Shown: positions 21,093 through 35,632 of the stretch, piece by piece
How the letters are laid out: the number at the start of each line of letters is the position of its first letter
How positions within the stretch are numbered: position 1 is the stretch's first letter
DNA from: Neocallimastix lanati (nom. inval.)
Taxonomy: Eukaryota; Neocallimastigomycota; Neocallimastigomycetes; Neocallimastigales; Neocallimastigaceae
NCBI GenBank assembly: GCA_016946835.1
Contig: JACVTC010000016.1
Coordinates: forward strand, 688,501 to 752,500
DNA length: 64,000 nt
Direction of reading: 5' to 3'
Position numbers and translations under genes: made by a program
Notes under the pieces: generated by a model
Database searches by the model: none
What the model was told of the DNA's origin: nothing
The model's input: the letters and a program-made list of their open reading frames with translations, nothing else

Positions 21093-21945
21093 ATGAATTC
21101 TGTTTTAGAGCAACAAAGACGACTTCACGAAGAAATTGAAAGAATAGAAAATGCGATTGTAGATGAATTATTAGTCAAACCCAAAGCTGTAAAAATCTAA
21201 TTTCAAAATTAAAATTTTAATTTCATATATATTTAAAAATTAAATATTATATATATATATATATGTAAAATAAAACAAAAATAAATAGATAAAAATTATA
21301 AATATAATAATTTGTAAATCACCCATCTTTTCTATGAAAAATATTATATTCAATTAATATTATAATATTAATTAAATATTTAAATTTACTAATCCATTAA
21401 TTTTCTTTTTTTTTTTTTTTACTATTATCATTTTCAATATTATTTATATGATCTTACAAAAATGTATAACTGTTTTATTACATCATATAACTATATATAT
21501 TAAATATAATACTTTTGTAAATTTATAATTTGTTACATCATTTAAAAGCATAAAGAAAAAATTATTCAAGAACATAGGGTTAATAATTATTTAGAATTAA
21601 TTCAAGAAAGATCAAAATTATTGAAAAATTATTATGATGATAAAGATGGGTAAATATAAAATAAGTATAATCCTGAAAATTTTTAAGAATTTTATTGAAA
21701 TAAAAAAAATGTAATAGCAAAAGTTAAATGTTATATAATAACCATGTTAATAGATCAAGAAAAAAAGAAATTAATTCAATATCAGGAGCACAAGAATTTA
21801 GTGAGTTCTATCAAAGATTAAAAAATATTAAAGATCACCATAGAAGAAATCCAAATGAAATTGTAGAACCAATGGAGTTGGAATTTAAAATTGATGATGT
21901 TGAACGTGAAGAAGCAGGTAAATTCATATAAAGTGATATAATGCA

Positions 21946-21982
<37 letters not shown>

Positions 21983-23126
21983 TAATAGTAGTAGGTAGCA
22001 GTAGCAGTAGTATTACTATTATTAAAGTAATGAATAAATTTTTATCTAAATTCTTTTTTTTTTTTTAAAAATTTCATTAAAAAAAATTTTTTCACGATTT
22101 GATAATGAAGAAATTGATAATATGTTTACTGGTGAAGAAGCTTGGAAATACTTTGATTTACATATATATCATGAACAATATATAAATTTGAAAAATGTTG
22201 AACATATAAATTACTTAAATTATTTAGATAAATATGATAAATTTGAGACTATTCCAATGGCAACGAAAATGACACATAGTTATATGGAGTAATATATTTA
22301 TATTTATATTCATACTTATATATATAAGTTTACAGAATTAATTAGAATAAAATAATAATATAGATTAATTAATCATTTGTATATATATAAATATAAATAA
22401 CTTTTTTTTTTAGATATATTAATGGATTAAAGAAATATTTTGAAGATTTCTTTAGAAAAGCACAGCCCTTATATAATATTGAAGAATTACAAAAAGTTGT
22501 TGAAAATGAATTTAAAGAAGCATGGGAAGAAGGTACTTTACCAGGATGGCCAAAAGAAGATCAAATGGAAGAAGATGGTGAAAATGATTTATTCTGTGTC
22601 GCATGTAATTAAAAAATAAAAATAAATAAATAAATAAAATTTATAAATGATAAAAAGGAAATCAATTTATATTAATTTATATTAAATTTTATTTTTTATT
22701 TTATTTTTTGTTTTAAATAATTTAAATCTTACTTAATTACTTTTATAAAAAAAAAAAAAAAAAAAAAAAAATAGGTAAAAAGCAATTCCAAAATAAAACA
22801 GTTTATGAATATCACTTAAATGGTAAAAAGCATAAAAAAGCAGCAGCAAAAATGATGAGTCAAGGAGTAATGGAAGTACAAAATAATCAATTAAAAGAAA
22901 TGAAAGAAGAAGCTAAAAATAAAATTCTTGAACGTAGAAAGCCAATAGCTTTAATAGAATCATATATAAGAGGCTATTCAGAAACTCTTAATGCAGTAAG
23001 AGAAGATACAAAAGCTAATGTAGAAAGAAAACAAGTATTAAATGAAAAAGAATTTGTAAGTACTTTGATTATTTTTTCTTATTTTTGTTTTTATTTTTAT
23101 TATTACTATTATTATTGTAATTATTA

Positions 23127-23161
<35 letters not shown>

Positions 23162-23957
23162 ATTTTTATTCTTTAATTAATAAATAGATTAAAGTATAAA
23201 TTAAGATATTAAATAAATATTTTTTTTTTTTTTTGCTTTATTTAAATTTGATATTAATAATCATTTACTATGATAATTAAAAATTTCACTAAATTTAAAG
23301 GATGAAGATATTGAAGATATAGAAATTGTTGAATCAGAAGAGGAAGAAGATGATGATAAGATTTATAATCCATTAAAACTTCCTATTGGTTTTGATGGTA
23401 AACCAATTCCGTTCTGGTTATATAAATTGCACGGTTTAGGTGAAAAATATCCATGTGAAATTTGTGGTAATTATATATATATGGGAAGAAAAGCATTTGA
23501 TAGACATTTTCAGGTATGTAACTTTTATTATTATTATTGTTAATAATTAATGTAGTATAAGGTTATAATTTATATTAATTTTTTTTTATATGATCAAAAT
23601 AATAAAATTAAATTTACTAAAATAAACATAACTATACATTAATTAAATTATAATATTATTTAGGAATGGAGACATGCTCATGGTATGAGATGTTTAGGTA
23701 TACCAAATACAAGACATTTCCATGAAATTACTCTTATAGAAGATGCTTATACATGTAAGTTTATTAGAAATATATTAAAGAAAATTAAATAATAAAAAAA
23801 TAAAATATAAATAAACAAATAACAGATATATATATATTATTAAAAATTTGAATTATTAATATATTATTATTATAATTATTATTATAATTATATAATTATT
23901 ATTATTATAATTATTATTATTATTATTATTATTATTATAATTATTATTATTATGATA

Positions 23958-24056
<99 letters not shown>

Positions 24057-24198
24057 ATAATTAGTATGGGAAAAGTTAAAATCAAAAAATAATGCCCAAC
24101 AATTTAAATCAGATACAATGGAAGAATATGAAGATAATGAAGGAAATGTGTTTAATAAGAAAACTTACCAAGATTTAAAGAAACAAGGACTTTTATAG
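21093..24198 (+). CDS. SF3A3: Splicing factor 3A subunit 3 (SF3a60 / Prp9)
   Basis: Nine exons (21093-21188, 21549-21649, 21754-21917, 22111-22288, 22414-22604, 22775-23055, 23301-23513, 23664-23754, 24065-24198) give 482 aa; human SF3A3 is 501. SF3a60 is part of the U2 snRNP SF3a complex and is needed for pre-spliceosome assembly in the nucleus. Landmarks: N-terminal [32 protein letters not shown]; a C2H2 finger with Cys241, Cys244, His257 and His263 (fungal Prp9-like); an acidic stretch near 340-355; [20 protein letters not shown]; a second finger with Cys389, Cys392, His406 and His412 running into [19 protein letters not shown]; and the terminal [14 protein letters not shown]. The exon 4 acceptor at 22110 gives a gap-free match to homologues ([14 protein letters not shown]). 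The last intron holds about 150 bp of ATT repeat. Confidence 0.95.
23905..24057. repeat. (ATT)n tract in the last SF3A3 intron
   Basis: Long ATT run with a few interruptions. It ends just before the acceptor at 24063-24064, so the spliceosome must read through it to reach the last exon. Confidence 0.92.
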
Positions 24199-24865
<667 letters not shown>

Positions 24866-26056
24866 TCATATAAGTCCAAGTTGATCTTTAATGAAATTTG
24901 GTTTTAGAATTTCATTTGATTCTTTATATATAAATTTCAGTATTTTTAATTTAGGAATCAAGCTCTATACACATTTAATATTAATAATTAATTGTTAATA
25001 AATAATAACATTATTAAATAAATTAGATATATATTTAAAATAAAACAAGATATAATAAAGTTATAATATATATATATTAGTATTCTTTATTTTAAATAAA
25101 AATTATATATCTTATTTTTTAAATTTTAAAATTATATATCATCATTAATGAAAAATAACAAAAACTATTAATATAATTAAACAAATAATAACTACATTAT
25201 ATTATTTAAATCTTACTTTATATACAACTTCCATATGATCCTCTCCTGATATTAAAACTGCCAAATAAAATTTAACTTGAAATGCTGTAATTCCTTCATT
25301 AATGATAATTTGTCCTATTTTTGATTTATCGATAAAACGACTGTATGTTCTTCTAAAAGGGTATGTTGTTTTAATTTGAACACCTAAATCTCTGACAACC
25401 AACAAAGATTCTTTTATTATAAATATTAAACCATAAATAATAATTTTTATATATTTTATTAAAAAAGGAATGAAAAAATGTTAAAATTTATGAGTGTATC
25501 AGTATATATATTTTTATTAATCATTTATATTTTTATATCTTAAAAGTATGATGTTGAGAATTACCCTCGATTATTGTATTACATTTTACATATATAAATA
25601 ATAAAATAAACATAATCACTAGAATGCATAATATTACTTGTTTCTTTTTAATCTATATAAGAAATTTTTATATAATTAATTATAGCATATATATAAAATA
25701 TATAATAATTCTTATTAAAATTTATAATTCAAATAATCTTCAATAATATTCTTAATAATTATAATAGTTACAAAAAGAATTAATAGAATTGCAAAAATAA
25801 GTATTAAAAAAATATCAAAATTTGATATTAATCGTGAAGTAGATTTCATTATAAATTCATGTGCATTATCAGCATGAATTTTATAGATAAATTCTGGTTC
25901 ATTTTTTCTATTCTTCTTGGTATTATTGTTATTTCTGGAATTTATATTATTATTTTTTTGATTATTTATTGATGTATTACTTTTATTTTCATTACTATTT
26001 GTTCTAATATTTTCTCCCTTTATATTATTTAAATTATTCGAATTTAAACCTGACAT
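24866..26056 (-). CDS. PIGH: GPI-GlcNAc transferase subunit H (PIG-H / Gpi15)
   Basis: Four exons on the minus strand (26056-25772, 25652-25565, 25410-25217, 24964-24866) give 221 aa; human PIG-H is 188. It is a subunit of the ER complex that adds GlcNAc to phosphatidylinositol, the first step of GPI-anchor synthesis. An Asn-rich N-terminal extension (residues 1-52) precedes a two-helix membrane hairpin (about 80-95 and 101-117, joined by IKKK). The cytosolic PIG-H domain follows: ESLLVVRDLGVQIKTTYP, YSRFIDKSKIGQIIINEGIT, VKFYLAVLISGED and a last exon PKLKILKFIYKESNEIL. The intron between the two helices was placed on the GTAACT donor after Phe95. The neighbouring 61-kb gene may encode a GPI-anchored protein, but linkage is probably chance. 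Confidence 0.85.
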
Positions 26057-26883
26057 TTTTTTTTTATATAGTATATTTTTTTTATTTTATTTATTCATTT
26101 TATTTATATTATTTTATTTTATCATATTTTTATTTTTATTATATTATTATTATAATATAAAATATATTTAGTTGTGTTTATAAACCCATTTATTTATTTA
26201 TTTATTTATTTATTTATTAATTAATTAATTAATTACTCATTTATTATATTATTCTTTTAATTAATTAATCAATTATTTACTTATTTTGTTTATTTATTTA
26301 TATTTTTTATTCTTTTATTTACTTTTGAATTAATTTAATTAAATCATAAAATGATTAAACTTTAATACTTCTCCAAAATTCTACTCTAAATAAAAAAAAT
26401 TTAAAAAAAAAGAATACTTTTTATACATATATTAATAAGAATTTTTAAAGTATTAACAAAATGTTTATGTTTTTTTTTTTTATCTTTATTTTTTTTATTT
26501 TTTTTTTATTTTTTTATATTTTTTTTTTATTTTTTTTTTTTTTTTATTTTTTTTTTTTTTTATTTTTTTATTTTTTTTTTTCTTTTTTTTAATTTTTCAA
26601 TTTTTTCTTTTTTTCTTTATATATATATATTATTTTCTAGTTTTATTTTTAATATAAATTTAATAAAATATGAAAAACATTATATATTCCAACTGGTTAT
26701 AACATTTTAAATTTGTTGTTTTATTTTCAGATAAAATACAGTAAATTAAAAAAAAAAAAATAAAATAAAATAAAATATAATAAATATAAAAAGTTAATAG
26801 TATTAAATTTAATTATGTTAAGTAAAAATTGTAAAAATATTTAATAGAATTAAAATATCGATAAAATAATGTTATTTTATAAG
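26057..26883. other. AT-rich intergenic region
   Basis: Between PIG-H and the next minus-strand gene. It contains TTTA repeats (26190-26216) and a 130-bp T-rich tract at about 26470-26600. No coding signal. Confidence 0.5.
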
Positions 26884-28722
26884 TTAAAAAAGATCGCCGA
26901 TGACCCCGTAATATGAAGTATCATACACAGGTTTCTTTTTAATTAGTATTATATATAGTTATTTATATTTATTAATTGGCATTAAATATATTTATTTGTT
27001 TATATAATTAATTTAAATAAATATATTAATATATATTTTAATTATATTTATTTTAAGTTAGTAAATAGTTTTTTTTAAAAGCAAAACAAAAAAAAAATAA
27101 AAAAAAAAAAAACTTACAAGATTTTCTTCATAATCCAATACTTCAGAATAGTCACTAACTGACATTGTTTTACATAGTTGAGATAATGAAGATAATTCTC
27201 TATCACCGTCATCTCTGTTATTTTCATCTAATTTTTTACAATCAGATGATTGCTTTGATAATAATGAGGATGTTAATAGATTAGAACCATTAGGTGTATT
27301 TCCATTTGAATCTAATTGAATAGATTCTTGACTAAAGGAATTTTCAGTTATATTTCCATCTCTATCAATTTTCATTTTTTCTTTATTGTTTTTATTTATA
27401 AAAAGTAAATTATTGTCATCATGATAGGATGAAGAATAAAGTTTTATTGATATAGCATCATCGTCAACATCAGATTCTTCATTTAATTCATTTTGTTCTT
27501 GCTCTTCTACTTCATCTTCCTCTTCGTCTTCTTCTTCTTCTTCTTCGTCTGTTTTATCATCATTTTTTTCCTGATTATAATTCTTTATTTTAAAGTTACT
27601 TATTTCTGAATTTTTTAATTCATTATTGTCATTGTCTAATTCATTGTTACTATCACTTTTACATTTATAGTTATTATTAGCAATATGAATATTTAGTAAT
27701 GGTGAATTTTTAGATAAATCTTTTTCATTTTTAAAATAAAAATTAAAGTCATTAGATGTTCTTTTATTGGTATTTGGAATGGAATCTTTTCGAATAAATA
27801 GATTAGAAGAAAAGTATTTTTGATTACAATTAAGATAGCTGTATAAATTTCTATTATTTTCATTTTTTTTTATAGAAAAATTATTATTCACTCGCTCTTT
27901 AATTAGAGTACTATTTTTATACGAATGTGTTTTATTATTTGAATTTGAATAATATTTAGATATATTATTATTTGAGGAACTTCTATTTATATTATTATTT
28001 TTTTGATTGTATTTATTTCGTTTTGAATTTATGTATAAATATTCATCGTTCATATCATTTTTCCTCTCACGCTTTCCTTCATATATTGAGGGTGATTCAT
28101 CATATGAATTATTACAGGAATGTTCAATAGATTTAAAAGATTTGTTATTTGGATAGTCTTTATTTTTATTATTTTTAGCATGAAATTTTTTTTTATTTAT
28201 TATAGTTTTATGTTTTTCTTTCATAAGATTATTCAATGATCCAGTTTCTTCTGAAGAAGACGAGCCACTATCAGAGGAGAAAGAAGTACTTCTTTGGAAT
28301 GAATTCAAAAATATTGAATGATCCATTTTTTTATAACCTTCATTCTTTTCATTCAGTAATATACTTGAATCTTCAGTTTTTTCTTCTTCTTTATCTTTTT
28401 TTATATTTTCTATATAAAATTGTTTTTTCCACCATGAATAATTTTCACGTTGTAGCTGAACTTGTAAATCCTTAAAAGCCTCCTTTTTCAAGTCATTAAT
28501 GTGCTGAATATACTGTAGTGAGTAGAACTCAGGGGCAGCAGTTTTAGCACTAATTAAATTATTATTATTAGAACTTTCCAACATGACGTTATTTGAATTG
28601 TTTATTATATTATTGTTTAATTTATTAATGTTATTTATATTATTATCACTAATAATTTCATTAAAATGATTATTTATAAATGATGTATCACATAAAATTT
28701 CAGATTTCTTTTGTATTACCAT
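26884..28722 (-). CDS. Unrecognised acidic, Asn/Ser-rich protein
   Basis: A long exon (28722-27118, 535 codons) ends at a GTAAGT donor, and a 51-bp last exon (26934-26884) follows in phase, giving 551 aa. I do not recognise the family. Two parts look ordered: residues of about 58-115 (TAAPEFYSLQYIQHINDLKK, then an amphipathic helix with SWWKKQFYIENIKK) and the extreme C-terminus (SVSDYSEVLDYEENL joined to KPVYDTSYYGVIGDLF). Between them lies low-complexity sequence: Ser-rich near 145-160, many Asn/Lys runs, and a Glu/Asp tract near 390-420. No signal peptide or membrane segment. The composition suggests a nuclear regulatory or scaffold protein, but that is a guess. The last exon has clearly higher complexity and GC than its surroundings, which supports the model. 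Confidence 0.7.
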
Positions 28723-28979
28723 TCTTTTTTAATTATTATTATTTTTTTTTTTTTTTTTTAATATATATATTATTTAATTATTTATTATTATTATTATTAT
28801 AATTATATAAATATAATAAAGTACTAGTATAAGTTCTATATTTTAAAAAATTTAATACTGTCCAAATAAAATGAAAATAATAATAATATAAAAAAAAAAT
28901 AACGAACTTACATAATATATGATAAAAAAAAATAAATGTAAAATAATAAATAAATTTATTCAAATTTAGTGATATAATA

Positions 28980-29044
<65 letters not shown>

Positions 29045-31300
29045 TAATAACTGATTTCTAAACCAAAATATTAAAATTTATTTCAAATTTTCCTTTTTTA
29101 TTTTTATCTTTTTTTAATCTTTTTTTTGTTTTTTTGTCTTTTTAATTTTTTTAATTTTTTATTTTATTAGATATTTTTCTTTTCTTATAATAATAAAAAT
29201 TATAAATTTTGTAAAAATATTCAGTTATATAATAATTTATTCATATATTTTTAATATATTGTAATAATCAAATTTTATTAATAATTTATCTCTGTAATAT
29301 AATAAAAATTTTATTTTTATAAGAGAGAGTTATAACTGATAAATTACAAAATATATATATTTAAAAATTTGAAAATATATTTTATCAAATATTTAGAAAT
29401 AATATTTGTTTAAAATTAAATCTTCCTAATGACGAAAGTATGAATACACCTTTCCAATTATGATAGTTTGATTCAAAATATCTTCTTTCAAAGAAATTTG
29501 AATATAAGAAAATAATAATTATTATATATATAATTAATATGATAACTATATTTCTAATAATTGACAATTATTTATCAATTACTTTACAGTTACTCAATTA
29601 ATTATAAAATTTTTGATAATTAAATCAAGATAGAATTAAAATAACTATATATAAAAAATAAAAAAGAAAGAATGAAAGAATAAAAGTATAATGTATAATT
29701 TTTATATCTATTTCTTTTTTTTTAAAAAAAAAAAAAGAAAAGAAAAAAAAAGGTTTATTAATAAAAAAAAAATAGTATACAATTCTATATATATATAAAC
29801 TTTTTGATTTTCTTTTTTGAATAGAATGAGAACTTTAATTACTATTAGTATTTCTTATTGAACTAATTTTTTTTTTTTTAATATATATAGTTGTTTAAAT
29901 TCTATGATTATATATATAAATATTTTAAATATACAATATATTATAATATAAATAAATTAATCAATTTATTTATATAAAGAAAATATTGAATATTATTAAA
30001 TAAGTTGATTTATAATATATTTTCCTCTGGTTATATCATAATTAAATCCCTTTATATATATAAAAAAAAATTAAAAAAATTAAAAATAAAAAAAACAAAG
30101 TAAATATAAAAATCCTTATAAAATTACACTTTATTTTTATATAATAAACTTTATATATATTACAATTTTTAATTTCAATAAACCAAAATCGCATCCTATG
30201 AAAACTTTAATTTTTTTTTATTTTTTCTTTTTATTTTTTAAATATTATTTTTAATTTTTTTAATTTTTTAATAAAAAATTATATAAATGGATTTTATATT
30301 CTATTAATAATTAGAAAAAAATTTACAATGTAAAATATACGAAATATTATTATATTATTTTAAGTTTTGTGGTAAAGACGTTCAATAGAATATGAATGCT
30401 TCTTTGAATTTTATATATATATATATATTTTTTTTATTTTTATTTTTTTTTTTTTTTTTTTTTTTTTTTTGAAAATATTAATTATTAATTACTATATTTA
30501 TTTATAATGACTGAGTTTAAAATTTTAAAAATTTAAAAATAATGAAAATTTTTCAAATATAAATTTATATATATTTGTATATAATAAAAAAAATTCCAGA
30601 AATTAAAACATATAATCAAAAGTATTAGTTTTTTTTTATTTTTTTTTTTTATTTTTTTTTTTTTATTTTTTTTTTTATTTTTTTTATTTTTTTTTTATTT
30701 TTTTTTTTTATTTTTTTTATTTTTTTTTTATTTTTTTATTTTTTTTTTATTTTATTTTTTATTTTTTTTACTTTATTTTTTATTTTTATTTTTTATTTTT
30801 TATTTTTATTTTTTGTGAGTTTCTAATTATTGAATAAGGATATTATATGATTATTATTATTTATAAAATTATGAAGTTATCAATTATAATAATTATTCAT
30901 AAACTATAATTAATTAATTATTATTATAAACAATTATTATTAATTATTAATAATGGTAATAGTATTATAATAATGTATTATAATATTTATTATAATTTGA
31001 TATATAAATGTATTTTTCAATATTACTTATTTAATTATTTCTTTTTTATTTATTATAATTAATATATATATATATATATACTTAATATCATTAATATTAT
31101 TCTATAATGTATAAATTAGTTTACTGGTGAATTTATGTATATAAAATTATCCTATTTTATAATATTAACTTGATATTACTAAATTATTAGTTATTTCTAT
31201 TCTAAATTAACTTTTAATTTTAGATATATAAAATAATTTTTTATGTATTAATTCTTTAATTCGATTTAAATATTGTTAAAATAATTTCTTAAATATATTT
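28723..31300. other. Gene-poor AT-rich region
   Basis: No convincing gene. It contains an ATT run (28981-29042), a T-rich block built on a T8-9A motif (30629-30815), poly(T) near 30445-30470 and many TA runs. A 60-residue minus frame at 29385-29567 has some non-repetitive residues but no start context or partner exon. Confidence 0.45.
30629..30815. repeat. T-rich (T7-10 A)n tract
   Basis: Nearly 190 bp of the plus strand consists of T runs separated by single A residues. Confidence 0.9.
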
Positions 31301-31304
31301 ATAT

Positions 31305-32890
31305 TCTAATAATTCCCCCTAAAAATAAATATTTAATATTATTTCATTGTTAATATTGGTTGCGAAGTATTTAATATTATTACACCATTATTATCAGACA
31401 TCTTTCATAATATATTATTTATATATATATACCATTTATATGATGGAAACCTTTATCTTAAAGGATGATATTATACCATCACAATTTGTGTGAATATCTC
31501 TTATATATTGAGGTATTGGGTTTACCATTACTTTCAATAATAATCCGTTTTAAAGATCAACACACTAATTTTTATATATATTGTAATACCCTAAGATTAT
31601 AATTTATTAATTATATTATTCTTGCCATTTGAACTTATTAGTATATAGCATAAATTGTTCTTTAATTTTTTTTTTGATTAGTATATAGCATAAATTGTTC
31701 TTTAATTTTTTTTTTTGATTCAGTATTTCAGTTAGTTTCTTCTAGTAGAGTAATTTTTGCTAATTTTCTCTATTTAGACTATTTTTATTCATTTCCAAAA
31801 TAAGTATGATTTTTAAATAATATTCACAAAGAATCAGTTAAGTAAATTTCCTTTTAATATTTTATGTTCTTTATTTTATGTTGTCTATTCCACCCTAAAA
31901 TCCAAATTTCATAAAAGATTTTAAATATTAAGATTTTTTTTTTTTTTCATTATTAAAACATTAATGATAGAAGTTTAATAATCATAACTTTTGAATACCT
32001 TGCAACTAATAAATATAATTTTTAGATGGATAAAAGTCATCTCTTTGTATATAAAACATGGTTATTTTTATTAATTTATTTTATTTTTCATCACGAAGGT
32101 TGGTATTATAATTATATTAAATTAGTTTTTATCTAAACCTATTTCATGTTAGGTTTATTAATATTATTGTTAGAATGTACCCATTTCATACCTTTCTGTT
32201 ATATTTCCCTTGAATATTTGGGATATTATATTAAAAATCATTTTATATGGGATTTCTGATATATAGTTTTCTCCATTATTATTGTTAATATATATATACG
32301 AGTTTGATATGTACAAATCGGTATTAAAATAATTATATCTTAATATGTTTTGTGGTTTAATAATAATCATTGTTTAATAAATGATTACTGAAATCTATGT
32401 AACTAATATTATTATTAAATTGTGCTTCGTATATTCATGATGTGGAAATAGTTTATTGCATAGTAGATTCCTTTATATATAAACACAATTCATTTTAATA
32501 GCCTAGTGTTTTATTCGTTGAAATAACAAATTATAATTTCAATTAAGAGTTTCTATAGCAGAATAAAGATATATAATTTGTTCTTATATATGCTTAAGCG
32601 TATTTTTCAATATTAAAAAAATATTTTTATATTTTCGGATTTTTATTTAACTTGAAATAATTCTCTTCTTTTAGTATTTTATATTTTTATGTGTTTCTTT
32701 TATAATCATGATCATTTCAAATTTTCAATCAGTTATATGACTTTATTCTAAATTAAATAATTATATACTAATGTATTGTGGCTTATATGTTAATTGTGTT
32801 AAAATATATTTCATTATATTTGAAGCTTATTTTTCATACATTTCATATATTCAAGCAATATTAATTATTAGTAGTTAGTAGTGAAAGTAT
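31305..32890 (-). mobile_element. Decayed LTR-retrotransposon-like repeat
   Basis: On the minus strand, a polypurine tract (TAGGGGGAAT) near 31310-31320 is followed by sequence that could be a degraded 3' LTR. Upstream, 32.45-32.87 kb shares several blocks with the reverse complement of 51.48-52.05 kb, for example the 27-bp 'AATCATGATCATTTCAAATTTTC' region and the GAAGCTTATTTTTCATA block. No frame is open enough to assign domains. The superfamily is uncertain; copia is likely given the neighbours. Confidence 0.45.
31636..31716. repeat. Tandem duplication of about 40 bp
   Basis: The stretch beginning TTAGTATATAGCATAAATTG and ending in a T run occurs twice back to back, differing only in the T-run length. 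Confidence 0.85.
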
Positions 32891-33599
32891 AATAATATAT
32901 TATAATATTTATTATAATTAGATATATATATATTAATATTATTTAATATTTCTTTTTTATTTATTTTATTTTATATTATTATTAATTACCATTAATTTTT
33001 TATTATTTATTAATAACTATTTTTTTATCAAATATTATTCCAGAAATTTTTACTTATTATAAAAAGTAAAAATTTCTAGTAATTATTAAATTTTATTTCA
33101 TTGTAATAACTAGTTTATTATAATTGACACAATTAATTACATAAATATTTATTATAAACATTAAAAAAATTTTTTTTTTTTTAATTTATATTTATTTAAT
33201 TTCTTCTTTTATTCATAAGTTATATTCTGAAATTTTTGAAAAAAAGTATTAATAAATAATTATTCAAAATAAAAAAAAATTGATTTTATATTAATGTTAT
33301 AATTTTTATTTTTTTGTATAGTTTTTTTATATTTTTGGTTTTGGTTTTGGTTTCTTCTATTATTTTACTATATTTTATTTATAATTAACTAAATAACTAT
33401 GTTAGTAATTATATTTGATTTTCAATATTTAAGGAAATAAATATGAAAGTAATTAAATCTCAAAGTCATTACATATAACCCTTGAATTAATTATATTTCA
33501 TTATAACCCTCTACCGTTTTTTAGAAAATAAATATTTTGTATTTATATTTTCTATTTCAAGAATTAAATAAAAAAAAATTAATATTAGAATTTTTAATA

Positions 33600-35060
33600 T
33601 AAAACTTTATAATAAATATAGACTATAAATTTTTTATATTAACCTTGTGGTTCATATACTTTTATATTAAACTTTAATTTTACCATAAGTAATGTTGTAA
33701 AATAATTTATAACTAATTATTAATAATTATTATTCAAAAGACTAAAAATTAAAATACTAAATAATTTAAATATATATATAATATATGATGGCAAAAAGTC
33801 CAAAGACTTAGCAAAAATTAATCTCATTAAATTATATATATGAAAAAAAGTCTCCAAATTTTAATAAAAGGTTATTATAAAAACAATTTAATTATGTAAT
33901 TTAAAATCTTTTTTTTAAAACTTAAAAATTCAATTATGTATATTACAATATCAATTATTAATTGGAAAAAAAAAATAATATATATAAAATTGCTATTATT
34001 AATATTTAATAATATAATTAAAATTATAACACTCAAATTTATAGTTGCTAGCCTAATATTCTATATATTGATATTTCGAGCATTAAAATAAAATAAAAAA
34101 TTCTATATACAAAGAGAAAGATATAAAATAAAATATAATAAAATATGATATAATATAATAAAATAAAATATAAAAAATATTTATTTAATAAACTTTAAAT
34201 TTCTAATAGTTAGAATTAAAATATATTAAATATTACTATTATTCCAAAATACTGAACTGAAAAGTCATTTCCACACCCACTCTTTGAGGATGAATTATAT
34301 CCATTACTGTTATTATTATAACAATAGATTCATTATAATTATTTGAACTATTACTTCTATATTAACTATGTCCATCTCTATAATTATTGGAATAATCCTA
34401 ATTGTGCACTATTAATTATTAATTATTATTTGTATTCAAAATTTATGATAAAACTTAATAATAATATAACAAGATGATAGTTTTTATATACCTAACTGTT
34501 TATATACTTTTATCTTAAAATTTAATTTTGTCATTATATTATGTTGTTATTTAATATAATTGCTATCATTAATACCTTACATAATAATTGAAATTATGAA
34601 ACTGAAATTTATTTATATTAATAATTGTTCCATTAATATTACATATTATATTACTTCAAATATTAAAAAATAAAACAAAAAAAAAAGGTAAAAAAAAGTG
34701 AAATATTAAAAACACGTATTTATAAATCTTAATGTTCATCTATGACAAATATGAACATATTAAATTTTACTACTTTTCCAAAATACTGACTTAAGAGGTC
34801 AGCTTACTCCCACTTTTTGAAGATGAATTCATTATTAACATTATTATGACAGCTAAATAATACTAACTTTCATAATTGTTGGAACTGTTACAGTCGTCTT
34901 CACATTAACTATTATTTAATTTCATAATTTATGATAAGAACTAAATATAAATAGAATATAGTTTTTATATATTAACCCAAATGTTCATATTCTTCTATCA
35001 TAAACTTAATTTTGGCATTAAATAATTAATAATTTTATGTACTAATAATAAGAATAAAAA
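33600..35060. repeat. Mosaic of degenerate direct and inverted repeats
   Basis: 34.19-34.55 kb and 34.72-35.04 kb are diverged direct copies about 535 bp apart (shared CCAAAATACTGA, CTCTTTGAGGATGAATT / CTTTTTGAAGATGAATT and AGTTTTTATATA blocks), with a partial third copy at 33.60-33.72 kb. 33791-33874 pairs as an inverted repeat with 35146-35250. A further module (GAAACTGAAATT...) recurs at 34.57-34.64 and 35.38-35.46 kb. It looks like nested LTR or MITE debris. No coding frame. Confidence 0.6.
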
Positions 35061-35248
35061 TTATATAACTAAAAAATTTAAATATATAATAGCTTAAAAA
35101 AAAAAAAAAAGTTTATAAATTTATAAAACATAATGAAATTATTTTAATAAAAATTTTATTACAAAATTTGGAGACTTTTTCATAAATTAAATAAAGAGAA
35201 TTCTTTTGATTGATTTACTAATATTTCTCATTAAGTCTTACGTCTTTT

Positions 35249-35632
35249 TGTTATATTTATTTATAATATATTAATACAAATTTATTTATTAAGTTTTATT
35301 TTCATAACTTTAAAATTTAAATTTTATATTTGATATTAACATCAATTATGAATTAAATATATATATATATACTTATGATTATTATCATTAATCCCTAATA
35401 ATATAATAATTATATTTATGAAACTGAAATTCACTTGTATTAATAGTTGTTCTAACTTGATAAAATATGAAGTTCAGATTTAATATTTTATAATATATAT
35501 TTTATTTAATAATAATATCTTATTTAATGAAAAAGAATCATTTTTTTAAAAAATAATTATTACATGAATTTTATATTAATTTTATTTATAATAAAGTATA
35601 ATGTGCTTATTTTTATTTACTATGTTTTAACA
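35249..35632 (-). mobile_element. Candidate copia 3' LTR (384 bp)
   Basis: On the minus strand an RNase H relic is followed by a polypurine tract (TTGGGGGGA, 35642-35633) and immediately by TGTTAAAACATAG. The sequence runs to TAACA at 35249, so the unit is bounded by TGTTA...TAACA, as LTRs are. No matching 5' LTR is seen in the window, so this is the 3' end of a truncated element or the remains of one. Confidence 0.6.

Noticed and set aside
22060-22110. A non-AG acceptor for SF3A3 exon 4, suggested by the coding-like RFDNEE just upstream
   Set aside because: A normal AG at 22109-22110 keeps frame and gives a gap-free match to homologues (EEA...FTGEEAW versus EEA...FTDEEGY).
29385-29567. 60-aa minus-strand ORF ending NWKGVFILSSLGRFNFKQ...
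   Set aside because: Slightly non-random C-terminal half, but no start context, partner exon or recognisable domain.
32170-32370. 66-aa minus-strand ORF
   Set aside because: It lies in the decayed LTR-like repeat and matches no retroelement domain I can name.
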